Part shown: positions 45,539 through 55,897 of the stretch, one piece after another
How positions within the stretch are numbered: the stretch's first letter is position 1
Layout of the letters: each line of letters begins with the position of its first letter
Assembly (NCBI RefSeq): GCF_001642475.1
Contig: NW_019173994.1
Span: 122,908 to 186,907 of the forward strand
DNA: 64,000 bases
Source of the DNA: Fonsecaea monophora
Lineage: Eukaryota; Ascomycota; Eurotiomycetes; Chaetothyriales; Herpotrichiellaceae
Direction: 5' to 3'
Made by a program: the position numbers and the translations under genes
Notes under the pieces: generated by a model
The model's database searches: none
What the model saw: the letters and a program-made list of their open reading frames with translations, nothing else
Told to the model about the DNA's origin: nothing

Positions 45539-47414
45539 ATGAGCACCGCATCTCCCGAAAACTCTGCCTCCGAGCAGAGAAGTTCCACAGTGTGAACAAT
45601 CTGCCCCTCCCTCCCACTGTCCACTGCGACTAATCGAATCAACACAGGTGCCACCTCTGTCGACAGCGAAAGACCAAATGTGACAGACGACTTCCAAATT
45701 GTTCCTTCTGTGTCAAGGCCAACGTCCGCTGCCAGTATGTGACCAAGACGAAGAAACGAGGTCTTCGTGCGGGCTATGTCACGCAACTCGAAAATCGCCT
45801 GGGTAGTCGTATCCGCCCGTCAAAGAGAAATCATTGTCTGACGCTGTGCTAGACACTCTGGAGCAAGAGGTCGAGAAGTTCAAGCACGAACGAACAACGT
45901 CCTCGACAACGGCGACGCCACATCCCAGCTTCAGCCCTGCCCTCGCAGCAGCAACGACATCTTCCACCCAACCTATTGACATATCACCGCCGCAACACTC
46001 TATCCCCAATACTCCATCCGTTGCTCATGTTGAGCCACCCAGATCTAGCAGTACACAGGCAGAATCCGACGCTGCCGCCGCAGATTTGGCGACCCTGACA
46101 CATGCATATCTCCGTACATTGGCCGACTCGTGGTTCAAGGAAACCCAGCCTTGGTACCCTATCTTGAGCAGGCAACAGATTCAGAATTCTCTCGATAACC
46201 TCCCTCTGCCTCTGACACACATAGACGACGTGGTGCTCAAGGCCGTGATCGCGCTTCAGATAGCATACTCGAGTCACGCCATCTGTCTGGGATACAATGG
46301 GAGATACAGACTTTCACAGTATCTCAGGTCGCAGGTTGTGAACGAGGCCTTCTCCAAAGCATCATTGAAATCCCTCCAAGCACTCTTGATCATTGCAATC
46401 CTGGACTATGGGTCAGACAACCTCCCCAGCACATTCAGCCTACTTGCTGTGTGCCGTCGAATGTGCGAAAACATTGGCCTTTTCCGAAAATTGTTGAATC
46501 AAATGCAGTTGCAGAGCCCTGCTCAAGTCGGCCCTCCAGCGATCGGCAGCAATACCGGGGACGAACTGGCCATCCCCTTGACCTGGTCTTCGCTTGCCAT
46601 GGATGCCGTCACGACCTTGGGTATCTCGTGGAGGGACGTGTCGGCTGCAGTGATGGACCATTTGTCGAGTGTGGCGTATGTGAGCACGCCGGACCTCAGG
46701 GACAGCTTCCGCAGCCACACGCATCTTGCTGCAATTGGCCTGCAGCCTCTCCATAACTTCCTTTACGACCATGAGCAAGGGAGATATGACCAAGCCCAGG
46801 CCCAGGCATTTGCCACGTGTGATGAGATCTACCACAACCTCATGAACTATGTGCGTGCACAGCCCACAACCAGCTATACACTGTTGGCCGATGGATTGAT
46901 TGACTTTGATCCCAACCTCGTCCTCACCAGCATCTTGTCGCACGCGAGTGTCATTATTCTTTACGCGCGTCTCATTGAAGCGGACGAAACCTCGTGCAAC
47001 GAGATCCCGTTGCAAAGATGCTTACAGGCGTGCGAGGACATCGTGCTGGCACTCCGCAGCATAAGCGACGCAGACGCCGAACTCAGCACGCCCGTCCTGG
47101 GGACTATGCTCTTCGTGGCAGCTCGCTTCAAGCTGGTCATCTATCGCAAGATGCACCAGCAGCGCGAACCCATCTTCGACACGCTCATGCACGGCATCAG
47201 CATGTGTGGACGGCGGTGGTCTGTGGCTCGGCGGCAGGACCTCGTCCTCCGCGCCGCCATCGTCGAGGTGGACACGGGCAATGACTCACTCCTGCCCGCG
47301 TCCTTCTGGAATGTCAAGAAGAGTCACTTGGATATCTCCGAGGAGCTGAAGGAGTGGGTCGGGGATCACCAACAGTCGCTGTACATCGGCTCGCTCAATG
47401 GGCCGTATGTATGA
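45539..47414 (+). CDS. Zn2Cys6 transcription factor next to polyol dehydrogenase
   Basis: Three exons: 45539-45591, 45648-45802 and 45853-47414; 589 aa. Introns are 56 and 50 nt, GT-AG. The first splice creates the zinc cluster: STVCHLCRQRKTKC, then CSFCVKANVRC (C-x2-C-x6-C-x6-C-x2-C-x6-C). A short basic linker (KTKKRG) and a dimerisation coiled coil with LENRLDTLEQEVEKFK across the second junction follow. Residues about 130-560 form an all-helical middle homology region of the fungal transcription-factor type (WFKETQPWYPILSRQQI and ALLIIAILDYGSDN). The gene is divergent from the polyol dehydrogenase, so local regulation of sugar-alcohol use is a reasonable guess. Its target is unknown. Confidence 0.87.
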
Positions 47415-47842
47415 CACACCACTTTACTACCAGACTACGATCGTCTCAATTAAGACCGGAAAAATTGAGGGAAGCGCCAACATTCGAACGTCTTCAAACC
47501 CATCGAACCCTCTTCCTCGACACCGGGTGTTTGTGTGTTCTCGAGCACAATCCGTGGCAGAAGAAGGCAGTGTCTCCGCCTAGACTTATCTATAGGAATC
47601 GGCGGACCGCCTCGACGAAATGCAGCAGCTTTCATATATCCAACGACAGCCCTTATTTCGAGACACCTCGCAGACAGTTTGATAGATCCAGCATCGTCAT
47701 CAAACAAGACATAGTTCATCCATACATCAGCCCCTTCTGCAGCCTACCAAAACAGCAATTACTTTTCTTCCAACATCGTATCATATAAATTTCCTATTTT
47801 CGTACAAATTTTCCGATGCATCCGCTATGCCATCGAGATCGT
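47415..47842. other. Short convergent spacer
   Basis: 428 bp between the stop codons of the Zn2Cys6 gene and the membrane-protein gene; holds terminators only. Confidence 0.5.
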
Positions 47843-49480
47843 TCACCCACCTTCAGTCACGAAATTCACGACGACCGGCCGCCTCAACTGACCACTGGCG
47901 AGATTATCGACGTCCTTGTCGGAGATGAAATCTGGTTCCCTGGAGGCGGCGAGTAAGGTGATGCTACTGAATCCGTCTGCGACGGGACTGTTGTGGAGTA
48001 CCAAACCCTTGATGGCCAGACAAACCAAGGACAGGAGCGGGTTCACCGCCAGCAGGAGGATCAGGAGAGGATGCCGTCTTAGGGTCGGCACGGTCTTGAC
48101 AGTGACGATATTCACCTCGTCCTTGTCGTAGCCTGTCAAAGCCCGGATTCCTGCGTTCTGAATCCCAAGAGGCCGGACGATGGTGTTGAGGCTGGATGTG
48201 CGTGCCCACGCCATGGCCGCTGCCAGAGCTGGGACTGTGTTGACAGGTTGGAAATACACTGGTTCAATGTCCGAAGAGATCGGGTATGGATAGTCAAAGT
48301 CCCCCGCGCGGTTGTGCCAGTCATACTCGCCGAGGAAATTGCTGAATGCCTCTTGGAGGCCGATGGCGTTATTCTGAATGACGGTCTGATTCACCACTTC
48401 GTCTGTCTTGACAAACTTGGCCGTGGTGAGGGTAATGTTGGAGGGAGAAATCACCCACGTTACATTGGCGATGCGCCGCGACTGCTCCGTCCGGATGGCC
48501 TCAGACTCAAATGTTTCATTTCTCGTGGTGTTCCAGGCCGAGAAGTACATGGTGGTGAAATTGGTCAGGAAGTTGTCACTCATGCCAGCCCACAGCGCGT
48601 TGTTCGCACCACGCACGTTGCCGCCATTGACGGTAAAATCGTGCCCGAACTGAGTGGCGACATCGAGCCAGAACTCGTCGCTCTTCCTGTCCTCGTCGGA
48701 AATGTCGTTGACCTCTGACACGGTTGCGTTGACCGTGGTGGACATTGTTATCGTCTCGCCGTCCTTGAGCCTGCTTTGGATTGCTGTCAGGTAGGAAGGA
48801 TATGGCGAGTCGACAATTGCGGCAGTCTTGTTGTCGCCCGCGACGAAGACGTTGAAGCCATATGTCCGATTCAGACCCGGATCGGTCCAGAAGGGCACAT
48901 AGACCTGGGAGAGGAGTGAGAGACCATCCCCGATCCGCTGCATGCCAGGTGGCGCCGCGAACCCGAAGTACCCAGGACCCTCGTGCACAAGGATGGTGCT
49001 GCTCCCACCGATGAATTGTTTGTACCCAACACTGAGCAGCAGCGGCAGCCCAAACACAATCAGCAAGAACAGGCGATGTACCCAGTAGACGTTGTCTGCG
49101 AAGGGATCTTTGCGCATCAGGGCGTCCAGGTCCTGCAGTGTGGGAGCCTGACGCATCCCGCACGCCATCAGGGCGGTGCGCAGGACCTGGCCTTCGAGAC
49201 ACATTCCCATGACGGCGACGAGGAAGCCGATCAGCACGAGCTGGTTTATCTGGCCCAGGGAGATGCCGAAGGGAGTATAGAAGACGGTCAGGAGGGAGAG
49301 GCCCAGGCACAGGAGCAGGCTCAGGCTGAGATAGACATCCTTGGGCGGGAGGCGTGGGTTTCTGTGCCGTGACATGGCCTTGACTTGCTCTGCATGCTTG
49401 ATCGAAAGCAAAGGCGATTTGACCAACGGCAACTGAGGCAGTGTTTTGTTATTATTGGTGTTGCTGGTGTTTGGCAACAT
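47843..49480 (-). CDS. Conserved fungal plasma-membrane protein with large glycosylated loop
   Basis: Single exon, 545 aa from the ATG at 49480; a later ATG (MSRHRNPRLPPKD, residue 36) is an alternative start. Three hydrophobic helices lie near residues 48-70, 80-100 and 134-154, and a fourth near 485-508 (HPLLILLLAVNPLLSLVCLAI). Between the third and fourth is a loop of about 330 residues. It carries at least nine N-glycosylation sequons (NRT, NKT, NAT, NFT, NTT, NET, NVT, NIT and NQT), so it is very probably extracellular or lumenal. The short C-terminal tail is cytosolic or lumenal depending on topology. This matches a fungal family of unknown function. There is no catalytic motif. Confidence 0.75.
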   Translation of the reverse strand: MLPNTSNTNNNKTLPQLPLVKSPLLSIKHAEQVKAMSRHRNPRLPPKDVYLSLSLLLCLGLSLLTVFYTPFGISLGQINQLVLIGFLVAVMGMCLEGQVLRTALMACGMRQAPTLQDLDALMRKDPFADNVYWVHRLFLLIVFGLPLLLSVGYKQFIGGSSTILVHEGPGYFGFAAPPGMQRIGDGLSLLSQVYVPFWTDPGLNRTYGFNVFVAGDNKTAAIVDSPYPSYLTAIQSRLKDGETITMSTTVNATVSEVNDISDEDRKSDEFWLDVATQFGHDFTVNGGNVRGANNALWAGMSDNFLTNFTTMYFSAWNTTRNETFESEAIRTEQSRRIANVTWVISPSNITLTTAKFVKTDEVVNQTVIQNNAIGLQEAFSNFLGEYDWHNRAGDFDYPYPISSDIEPVYFQPVNTVPALAAAMAWARTSSLNTIVRPLGIQNAGIRALTGYDKDEVNIVTVKTVPTLRRHPLLILLLAVNPLLSLVCLAIKGLVLHNSPVADGFSSITLLAASREPDFISDKDVDNLASGQLRRPVVVNFVTEGG

Positions 49481-51149
49481 TCAAGCGATCAAGATCTGGA
49501 GTCGATGTGAGATGTGGCTAGGAGGAGGATAATTGTTGCCAAAATGATATGAGATATGCTACACGCGAGTAGTACGGCTATTGCTGGAGAGAGGTTTTGT
49601 ATGTACGTATAAAGGGTGGATGGAATTGGGCCGCCGTGTCTGCCTTCCGGCCTGCCATTCGGCCTGCCATTCAGCCTGCCTACCTACCTACCTACCCATG
49701 CACAGCCATGTGTCTTGGATTTGGAAGAGGAGGGAGGGGGAGGGGACCAGCCTCTTCTTGACGTTCTGTCGTCCTGTACCGAACACATACCTAAGTACCT
49801 CACACCCTTGTCATACTCTTCCTAATAGGTAGGTAAAGCACCCTGTACTCAGTAGTCCGTACGTACGAGTACCTGAGGTAACCTGGCATGGCTGGTGGCT
49901 GGGTGTGTTAGGTACCTACCTCCAGGCTCCCCTCGTATTGTGTCTCCCCTGCCGCCACGGCTCTCAGTACCTAATGAATCATTTAGCCGCCGCAGCTAGC
50001 CCTGGTCCCGGCCCTGACGCCGGGGAAGTTCTGACACACGTTCCGTCCGAGGACGCTACATCCCTGCATTTTGGCCCCAAAGGGACGATAGGTAGGTGGT
50101 AGGTGGTACTAGGTAAACGACCATTATTGCGCAAGTCTTGTCTCAGCAGGAACGCCACCCTCGGCAGGAACTTCCTCGAGGTCGCTGAGGAGGAAGGGGT
50201 CCCGCTTTGATACGCAACGCATGCACCATGAACCACACACCATGAACCCATGCAACATACCTAGTTACCTCGAGAACGTCTGAAGCGGTTGACAGGGTTC
50301 AAGGGTGATCTGATCAGGCTCCTCCAACTGCGGTTCCCATTTTCCATTTCCATCACCATTACCATGATCGAAACCTGTCCCGGTTGGCCGCTGAATGAAT
50401 GGTGTATGGAGAATGAATTGCGCCAGAGAGGTAATCGAGTGAGGAGTGGCGCAAAGGGTGTTTTTGTTGGATTCGAAACCCGTGGCGTGCCCCGGCCAGC
50501 GGCTACCTTATGTTACATTACTCGCACAAGAGATTTATCGTTTAATTAATCCTAGCATGGTTCCCAACAGGCTGAAACCCGCCGGCGCTTAACATCCCAC
50601 CACCTCACCAAGCAACAACAATAACGATGGGTCGGAGAAAGGGACCTCCGTCCGTTCCCTCAAAACAAAGACAAGACACTCCCATGCCACATGCTTAGGT
50701 ATGTTTATGCGAGGAGGTACTCCGTAAGAGAGCGAGGGATCCACTGGGCGCACGTAAAGATGACAGGCTAGATTGACGTACGAGTAGGTAGACCAGCTCC
50801 GATCGGATCAGAGGGACTGGACGGGACTAGATTCGTTAGAACTCGTACCAAGTACATACATAGGCTCTGTAGACGCCCGCTTCCACGGCTCACGAGAATA
50901 GTTTCTCGTGAACCCAAAAAAAAAAAAAAAAAAAAACCGGTCCGAAACAATCTTAATATATCGATACTCGGAGATATCCATGTGTCGCCAGGCGCAAGGA
51001 ACAAACTCCCGTAATACGACAGAGATCGAGTCCATTATTGACTGCTGAATACCACCCTAGTCATTGTCATTGTCCTTTGAACACCATCCTATAGCTCCCT
51101 GACTCCGCCCGCATAACGCACAGTCTTTTCAATTTTTCGCCCAAAAAGT
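49481..51149. other. Intergenic spacer with tandem repeats, hairpin and A21 tract
   Basis: Contains the promoter of the membrane-protein gene at its left. At 49644-49690 there are imperfect GCCTGCCATTCG units followed by CTAC repeats. GTACGTACGAGTACC-type motifs lie around 49855-49910 and 50715-50790. A perfect hairpin followed by A21 is at 50891-50936. No gene is supported. Confidence 0.6.
50891..50936. repeat. 8-bp perfect hairpin followed by A21
   Basis: CACGAGAA (50891-50898), a four-base loop and TTCTCGTG (50903-50910) form a perfect stem. Six bases later an uninterrupted run of 21 A occupies 50916-50936. Confidence 0.85.
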
Positions 51150-53330
51150 TCACTCCTCGTCACTCTCGTGAATCCCCCGCGTGACCAGCGACCGATCGAG
51201 CCGTAGCAGCGCCAGACTCATCAGGACGTTCCCGGCACTGCCTCCGCCCGTGCGCAACGCCCAGCGCCACCGCCTGATGAGCGCGTTGATGTCGTCGACC
51301 TCGCCCGGGTCCTCGCTCGTAATCAGCAGACGGATCATCATGGAGGAGATCATGGCGAACCCGGCGCGCGACCACGAGTGCCAGAAGGCGTCCCAGACGT
51401 TGCGGCGCAGAGACTCGACAAACTCGACGGCTTCGATGCAGCATGTCTTTGCGCCAATGCGGACGGCGTCGTGGCCGGCCTCGGACGAGGAGGACGGGAC
51501 CGAGGTGGACGGAAGGTTGGATTCGAGGGGCCGGAGCAGCGCGCGGAAGAGCATGATGTTCGTGACGAGGTAGCTTAGACCTAGAGAGGCGTTACCATCC
51601 AGCCCAGACGATCGGGAACGCATAGAAGTGGCGTTGTGGTGATTATGATGGCCGTGCAGGTGCGTAGTGTCGAGATAGGCGTCGTATGAGGTCTTCCACT
51701 CCTTCAAGCGGCGACGGATCGGCTTCGCCAGCTCGATCGAGAGTTTAAAGTCGCGTTCGGTGCGTTTGGACGCGGCAATGGTGAAGAAAGCTGTCTGGAT
51801 ATCGCTGAGGATTGCCGTGAGGCGGGTAAGGTGATAAAAGTGGGACAAGGGAGGTTCTGCGGTGGCCGTGGAGCCGGCAGCTTCGATGTTGCCGTTGTTT
51901 TGCTGCTGTTGAGATGACTCTGTCTCCCCAGAAGAGATAAAGTCGGCCGCGTTCAGGGGCGAAACATCGTAGCTATCGTCGTGGATGTGACTCGACAAGC
52001 CTGCCGACATAAATGCCCATTTGTCCATGACAAAAGTCGCCCACCAAAGGCGTCGACGCAGCCGCTTTTCCCAGTCTGGAAGCCCCGTCCAGTCGAGGCA
52101 GTCGGTGGACAAGCCAAATGTCTGCGCCAGAGCCACGGTCCAGCCGAGCAAACTCCAGCGAAACACCGTGTCCATCACATATCGGTCGTCATTGACTCGC
52201 TGGAGAAGGAGCAGACATGATTGTAGTGTGGAAAGGTGAGGCGTGTGGACTTCGTGCGTCACAGCAACCCAGGCAATGCGGTATAATCGCTGGCTCGAAG
52301 GCGGCGAATGGACAATCGTGGTGGCTAGAACATCGTCGTATGTGAAGAAGGCGAGAGCAGATGCGTAGATCGCCGCTTTGAGCGAGAGTGGGAGCTGTTT
52401 GAGCCGAGAAGGGAGTTCCACCAGCGGGTACAGAAGACGGCTCTTTGACAAGATAGGGAAATACGGGTAGATGTATCGGAAGAAGAGTTTGACCAGTCGG
52501 ACACCTGTCTCATCCGAGACCATCTGGGCAACCTCATCCGCCGCTTGGTCAAGGACTGACTGGTCCAGTCGCGGTTCTCCTCGGTCGTATAGCGAATGGT
52601 CGGCAATTGACATGATCAAGGGCTTTCCTTGACTGTGCATGACATCTGGGTCTGATGCACGTAGCATATGTCGGGGTGTCACCTTGGCAATGTCATCCAC
52701 CGACGAGTCAAGGCACTCTGTCGAAAAGTGCCGGAGAAGATAGGGATCCGACTCGCCTGTATCTCCTAAGAGGAAGGTGGTTTTGGTCGGCCATGCGTCC
52801 AAGGACTCGGTCAACGTGTCATATTCTCGTCCCACGACGTTGTGTCGCGTTGTCGGCCGACCTGACTCGATCGAGACTTGTGAAGTCACAGAGCCTGCCC
52901 CCTGTGTGGGCGACATCTGCTGCGAGCTGCCGTTAGATTGAGGGGAGAAGATGGCGAGATCCACATCATTGCTGGCAGAGGCGGCGGCCTGGGCTCCCTG
53001 TGTCCAATTCGATGCTCTGGGTATATCAGTATGCACAGATCTGGCGGCACCTTTGTCGTGAGCGGCAACTGGACCTGCGGTGGCTTTCCCTGCCTCGCTC
53101 GTCGACTTTTGCCTCTTCCGCGGCGGTCTCTCACTGATGACACACTCCCGGGCATACAGACGGCAGGCGTAACATGGAGGACCTTGGTCGAGCCGACAAG
53201 CACTCTTTCGAGACCGACAAAAGTCACACGACCGTCGAGTGCGAGGTCGACGGAGCCTTGTGGGGGCTGTGAGTGGAGCCGGAAGCTCTTGAAACTGGGG
53301 AGATGCTGGATGTAAAGCGGTAGAAAACAT
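51150..53330 (-). CDS. Zn2Cys6 transcription factor of the putative catabolic cluster
   Basis: Single exon, 726 aa, start at the ATG at 53330. The zinc cluster lies at residues 35-63: CDFCRSRKSAC, then seven residues, CYACRLYAREC. It is preceded by a basic RLRRPRTRR and followed by RPPRKRQK. A Ser/Gln-rich low-complexity region spans about 90-175. Residues about 215-700 form the fungal-specific transcription factor domain, with the motifs FFRYIYPYFPILSKSRL, LWWATFVMDKWAFMSAGLSSHIHD and a C-terminal MISSMMIRLLITSEDPGEVDDINAL (written in parts). The LWWA..V.D motif and following His-Asp stretch are typical of regulators of nitrogen or sugar use. It lies immediately upstream of the hydrolase, dihydropyrimidinase and permease genes, so local control of them is the natural inference. 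Confidence 0.9.
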   Translation of the reverse strand: MFSTALHPASPQFQELPAPLTAPTRLRRPRTRRSCDFCRSRKSACRLDQGPPCYACRLYARECVISERPPRKRQKSTSEAGKATAGPVAAHDKGAARSVHTDIPRASNWTQGAQAAASASNDVDLAIFSPQSNGSSQQMSPTQGAGSVTSQVSIESGRPTTRHNVVGREYDTLTESLDAWPTKTTFLLGDTGESDPYLLRHFSTECLDSSVDDIAKVTPRHMLRASDPDVMHSQGKPLIMSIADHSLYDRGEPRLDQSVLDQAADEVAQMVSDETGVRLVKLFFRYIYPYFPILSKSRLLYPLVELPSRLKQLPLSLKAAIYASALAFFTYDDVLATTIVHSPPSSQRLYRIAWVAVTHEVHTPHLSTLQSCLLLLQRVNDDRYVMDTVFRWSLLGWTVALAQTFGLSTDCLDWTGLPDWEKRLRRRLWWATFVMDKWAFMSAGLSSHIHDDSYDVSPLNAADFISSGETESSQQQQNNGNIEAAGSTATAEPPLSHFYHLTRLTAILSDIQTAFFTIAASKRTERDFKLSIELAKPIRRRLKEWKTSYDAYLDTTHLHGHHNHHNATSMRSRSSGLDGNASLGLSYLVTNIMLFRALLRPLESNLPSTSVPSSSSEAGHDAVRIGAKTCCIEAVEFVESLRRNVWDAFWHSWSRAGFAMISSMMIRLLITSEDPGEVDDINALIRRWRWALRTGGGSAGNVLMSLALLRLDRSLVTRGIHESDEE

Positions 53331-53769
53331 GGTGGAAAGTCATGTCCAATGACTGTTCCGTCCGCAGCATGACTATAGGCACGGAAAAAAGCGATCGTCC
53401 ATTGGAGGAGTCACAGAGAGGCCGTGTTGAGTTATGAGGGAAATGAACAATACGAGGCAAAGCAATGGCAACGTCGAAGGAAGAGTCAAGATTCCTTTGG
53501 CGCGGGAGTTTCTTATCGCGAGGAATTGGATAGAGGTCGCTCCAACCAATCACAACGCAGGAGCAATGCTGGGCGACATATCACATGACCATTGTTTCAA
53601 TTGAGGACTAGCCTAAAAATACAGTCACATGATTTGGATTTCCCTTTACGGCTAGCTCAATATCTACGGTGGACATCCAACATCAACTTCGTCTTGTTCT
53701 CTTCCTCTCAAATCAACCCTCTACACACCCCACACTTCGCTCTTGCGCTTTGTCTGTCCATCACAGGCT
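53331..53769. promoter_or_regulatory. Promoter of the cluster Zn2Cys6 regulator
   Basis: 439 bp upstream of the regulator's start codon and directly downstream of the fumarylacetoacetase-like gene, which is on the same strand. It holds that gene's terminator and the regulator's promoter. Confidence 0.5.
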
Positions 53770-55449
53770 CTAGAGGGGCCTCGCCGGAACAATTATACCC
53801 TCGCAGATCCCGAAACCGACCCTCTTCCCTGACAATGATTGATCCCCCTTTTCACCCGCCCAACCCGTAAACGTGACCTTGTCCCCGTCTTGAACATAAA
53901 GTCTCTTGTTCCCCGAAGGAGTCTGTACCTGTTTTGCCCCGTTCTGTGTTCGCTCAACCAGAGAACAAATTGATTCTGGGCCCTAATTCATGGGTCAGGC
54001 TGGCGAACAAACTCAAGTGAGGTTTCTCCTCTCCTTACCTCTCCAGTAAGTGTACCGGTTCCGATCAGGTCTCCTGTCCTCATTTCGCAACCCCCGAATG
54101 CATGGTGGGCCAACATCTGCGTAAATGACCAGTACGCATTGGTCAAGTTGCTGGTGGAGGTGTCGAACACCTCTCCCTCAGGTGAAAGCGTCCATTGCAT
54201 GCGAATAGAGATGTCAAAGGTACCAAGACTCTTTTTGTCAATCAGATACGGTAACTGGTCTGACGGCTCTTGGGGCTGGATCTTCGTGCGATAGGGCTCC
54301 AGCGCGTCGATCGACACGACCCAGGGGCTGATGGTCGAGGCGAAGGACTTGGCATTGAAGGCGGCAAAAGGATGGTCTTCAGGAGCCTGGACATCACGGG
54401 CTGGATGTTGACATTATCAGTCTTACGCACAAACAGATCACAGAGGAGAGATATACTTGACCAGTCGTTTAGAAGCACGACACCAAATATGTGGTTCTCT
54501 GCCTCATCGATCGAAACCCGGTCGAAGCGTTTGATTCCTTCGCCCAGGAAGAAAGCAAACTCCATCTCGACGTCCATCTGTTGTGACGGTCCCACATATG
54601 CCTTACCATTTGAGTCGATCAAATGTCCCATCGGACGCACGATCGGGGTCTCCGAAACCACAAGACTGGATGCGCGAGCAGTGAACGCACGAGGCGGATT
54701 GAACCTGAATCCAATATGAGGCAGTGTTGTCAAGCCAGGGTCTGTCCACTAACATGTTTACTGGCGTGCTGCTTGTTGAATGGGTGTTTTTTGCGTGCTT
54801 GGACTGTTAGCTTCGCTTCCAATTGGCCCATTTGATTGCCTTGAAATCAGAAGATCGTCAACTACTCACCGTTCGAGAGTTCAGGAAATCGGTGAAATCT
54901 CCAATCTTCATGGGCAGGTGCATCTCGACCTTGACCTCGGCCGTGTCGACGATGCACTTCTTCCTCAGGTCTTTGTTATCTCTCATGATCGGCGTCATCT
55001 CAACGAGCAGATATTTCACAAACATGCGCACCGCGTTGACTGTTTCGCGACCAAGAGCTGCAAAGGAATTCAACACGGTCTGGCCAAGTTAGAAAGATCA
55101 CTCTGCCTTTGCATTTCGCACTCCGTGCGGGACGGGATGGTGGATGGGAACATGATGGATACCTCCTTCAACACCGTGTACGGGAACTGACAGGTGCAGT
55201 ACATTGAGAATGCCTCTGTGTCGACCAATGCTGCCAGGTCGACGATGAATCTCCCGATTGCGATGCCAGGTCGCGGCGTCACCTAAGCACCGTGTTACCT
55301 CGCCATACCTCTCATGAAAGAACTGCATCATCAAGACATTGATATTGCCAGCGACCTACATTATCGGCTGTTGAAAAAATGCCGAAAGGGAGATTTTCAA
55401 TCGAAAAGTCATGATCCTCGGGCACATCTAGCCACGATTTGAGAACCAT
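53770..55449 (-). CDS. Fumarylacetoacetase-family C-C hydrolase
   Basis: Homologue of fumarylacetoacetase, which hydrolyses a carbon-carbon bond in a beta-diketo acid. In-frame model on the minus strand: 55449-55360, 55282-55163, 55079-54870, 54748-54457, 54400-54039 and 53982-53770; 428 aa. The N-terminal domain has SWLDVPEDHDFSIENLPFGIFST. The catalytic domain has GDFTDFLNSRT (metal Asp), DVEMEFAFFLGEG (two metal Glu), the NHIFGVVLLNDWSTRDVQ block (metal Asp) and MLAHHAFGGCEMRTGDLIGTGTLTGE. Metal ligands are therefore intact. The conserved QHA segment that carries the catalytic His in mammalian enzymes is visible at 54771-54763 but lies one base out of frame with what follows; the model above skips it. 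The gene may make an altered enzyme or be damaged. Its place beside a dihydropyrimidinase suggests a substrate other than fumarylacetoacetate. Confidence 0.78.
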
Positions 55450-55897
55450 GCTGAACGATGGCAAGCAATTCTGGAGATTGAATGATGTTCAAGACTCGTG
55501 ATGCCTGTGAAAGTCTCTACGTCTTGAGATGGAACGAGTCCGGAATAACTGAGATGGTCTCACCACTACTGAACAACCAACGCTGTCCCAAATGCTTTTG
55601 GATAAGGCTGTCCTAAACCTTTCCCAACAGAGTCAGTCCATCTGAAGGATATCTCTCTGTGGGTCTTTCAGCCCCCCGTCTCCATCCCCCCGCCTGATAG
55701 CAACACTCACTCACTCCTGATCGGAAAGAGTCCCTCCGGGGATGGGCGAAACGGTCAAATCCGATCTCGGAAAATCGGCAGGACACCACCAGCTTTACCA
55801 GTCCCATTGGGGATCTTTGTAGATTATTAGTTGGATTCTGATACGGAAATTCCGACCGTGGGTTTCTTCTTACAATGTCTATTCTGCAGGTCTAGCG
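55450..55897. promoter_or_regulatory. Promoter of the fumarylacetoacetase-like gene
   Basis: 448 bp between this start codon and the dihydropyrimidinase stop, both on the minus strand. It must hold the former's promoter and the latter's terminator. No gene is supported. Confidence 0.5.

Noticed and set aside
45803..45825. A 23-nt intron in the Zn2Cys6 gene ending at the first AG
   Set aside because: Too short to splice; the AG at 45852 gives a 50-nt intron and restores the coiled-coil frame.
50455..50530. Possible tRNA on the minus strand (GGGTTTCGAATCC resembling a B box)
   Set aside because: The B box has an extra T and I find no matching A box, acceptor stem or anticodon arm at proper distance.
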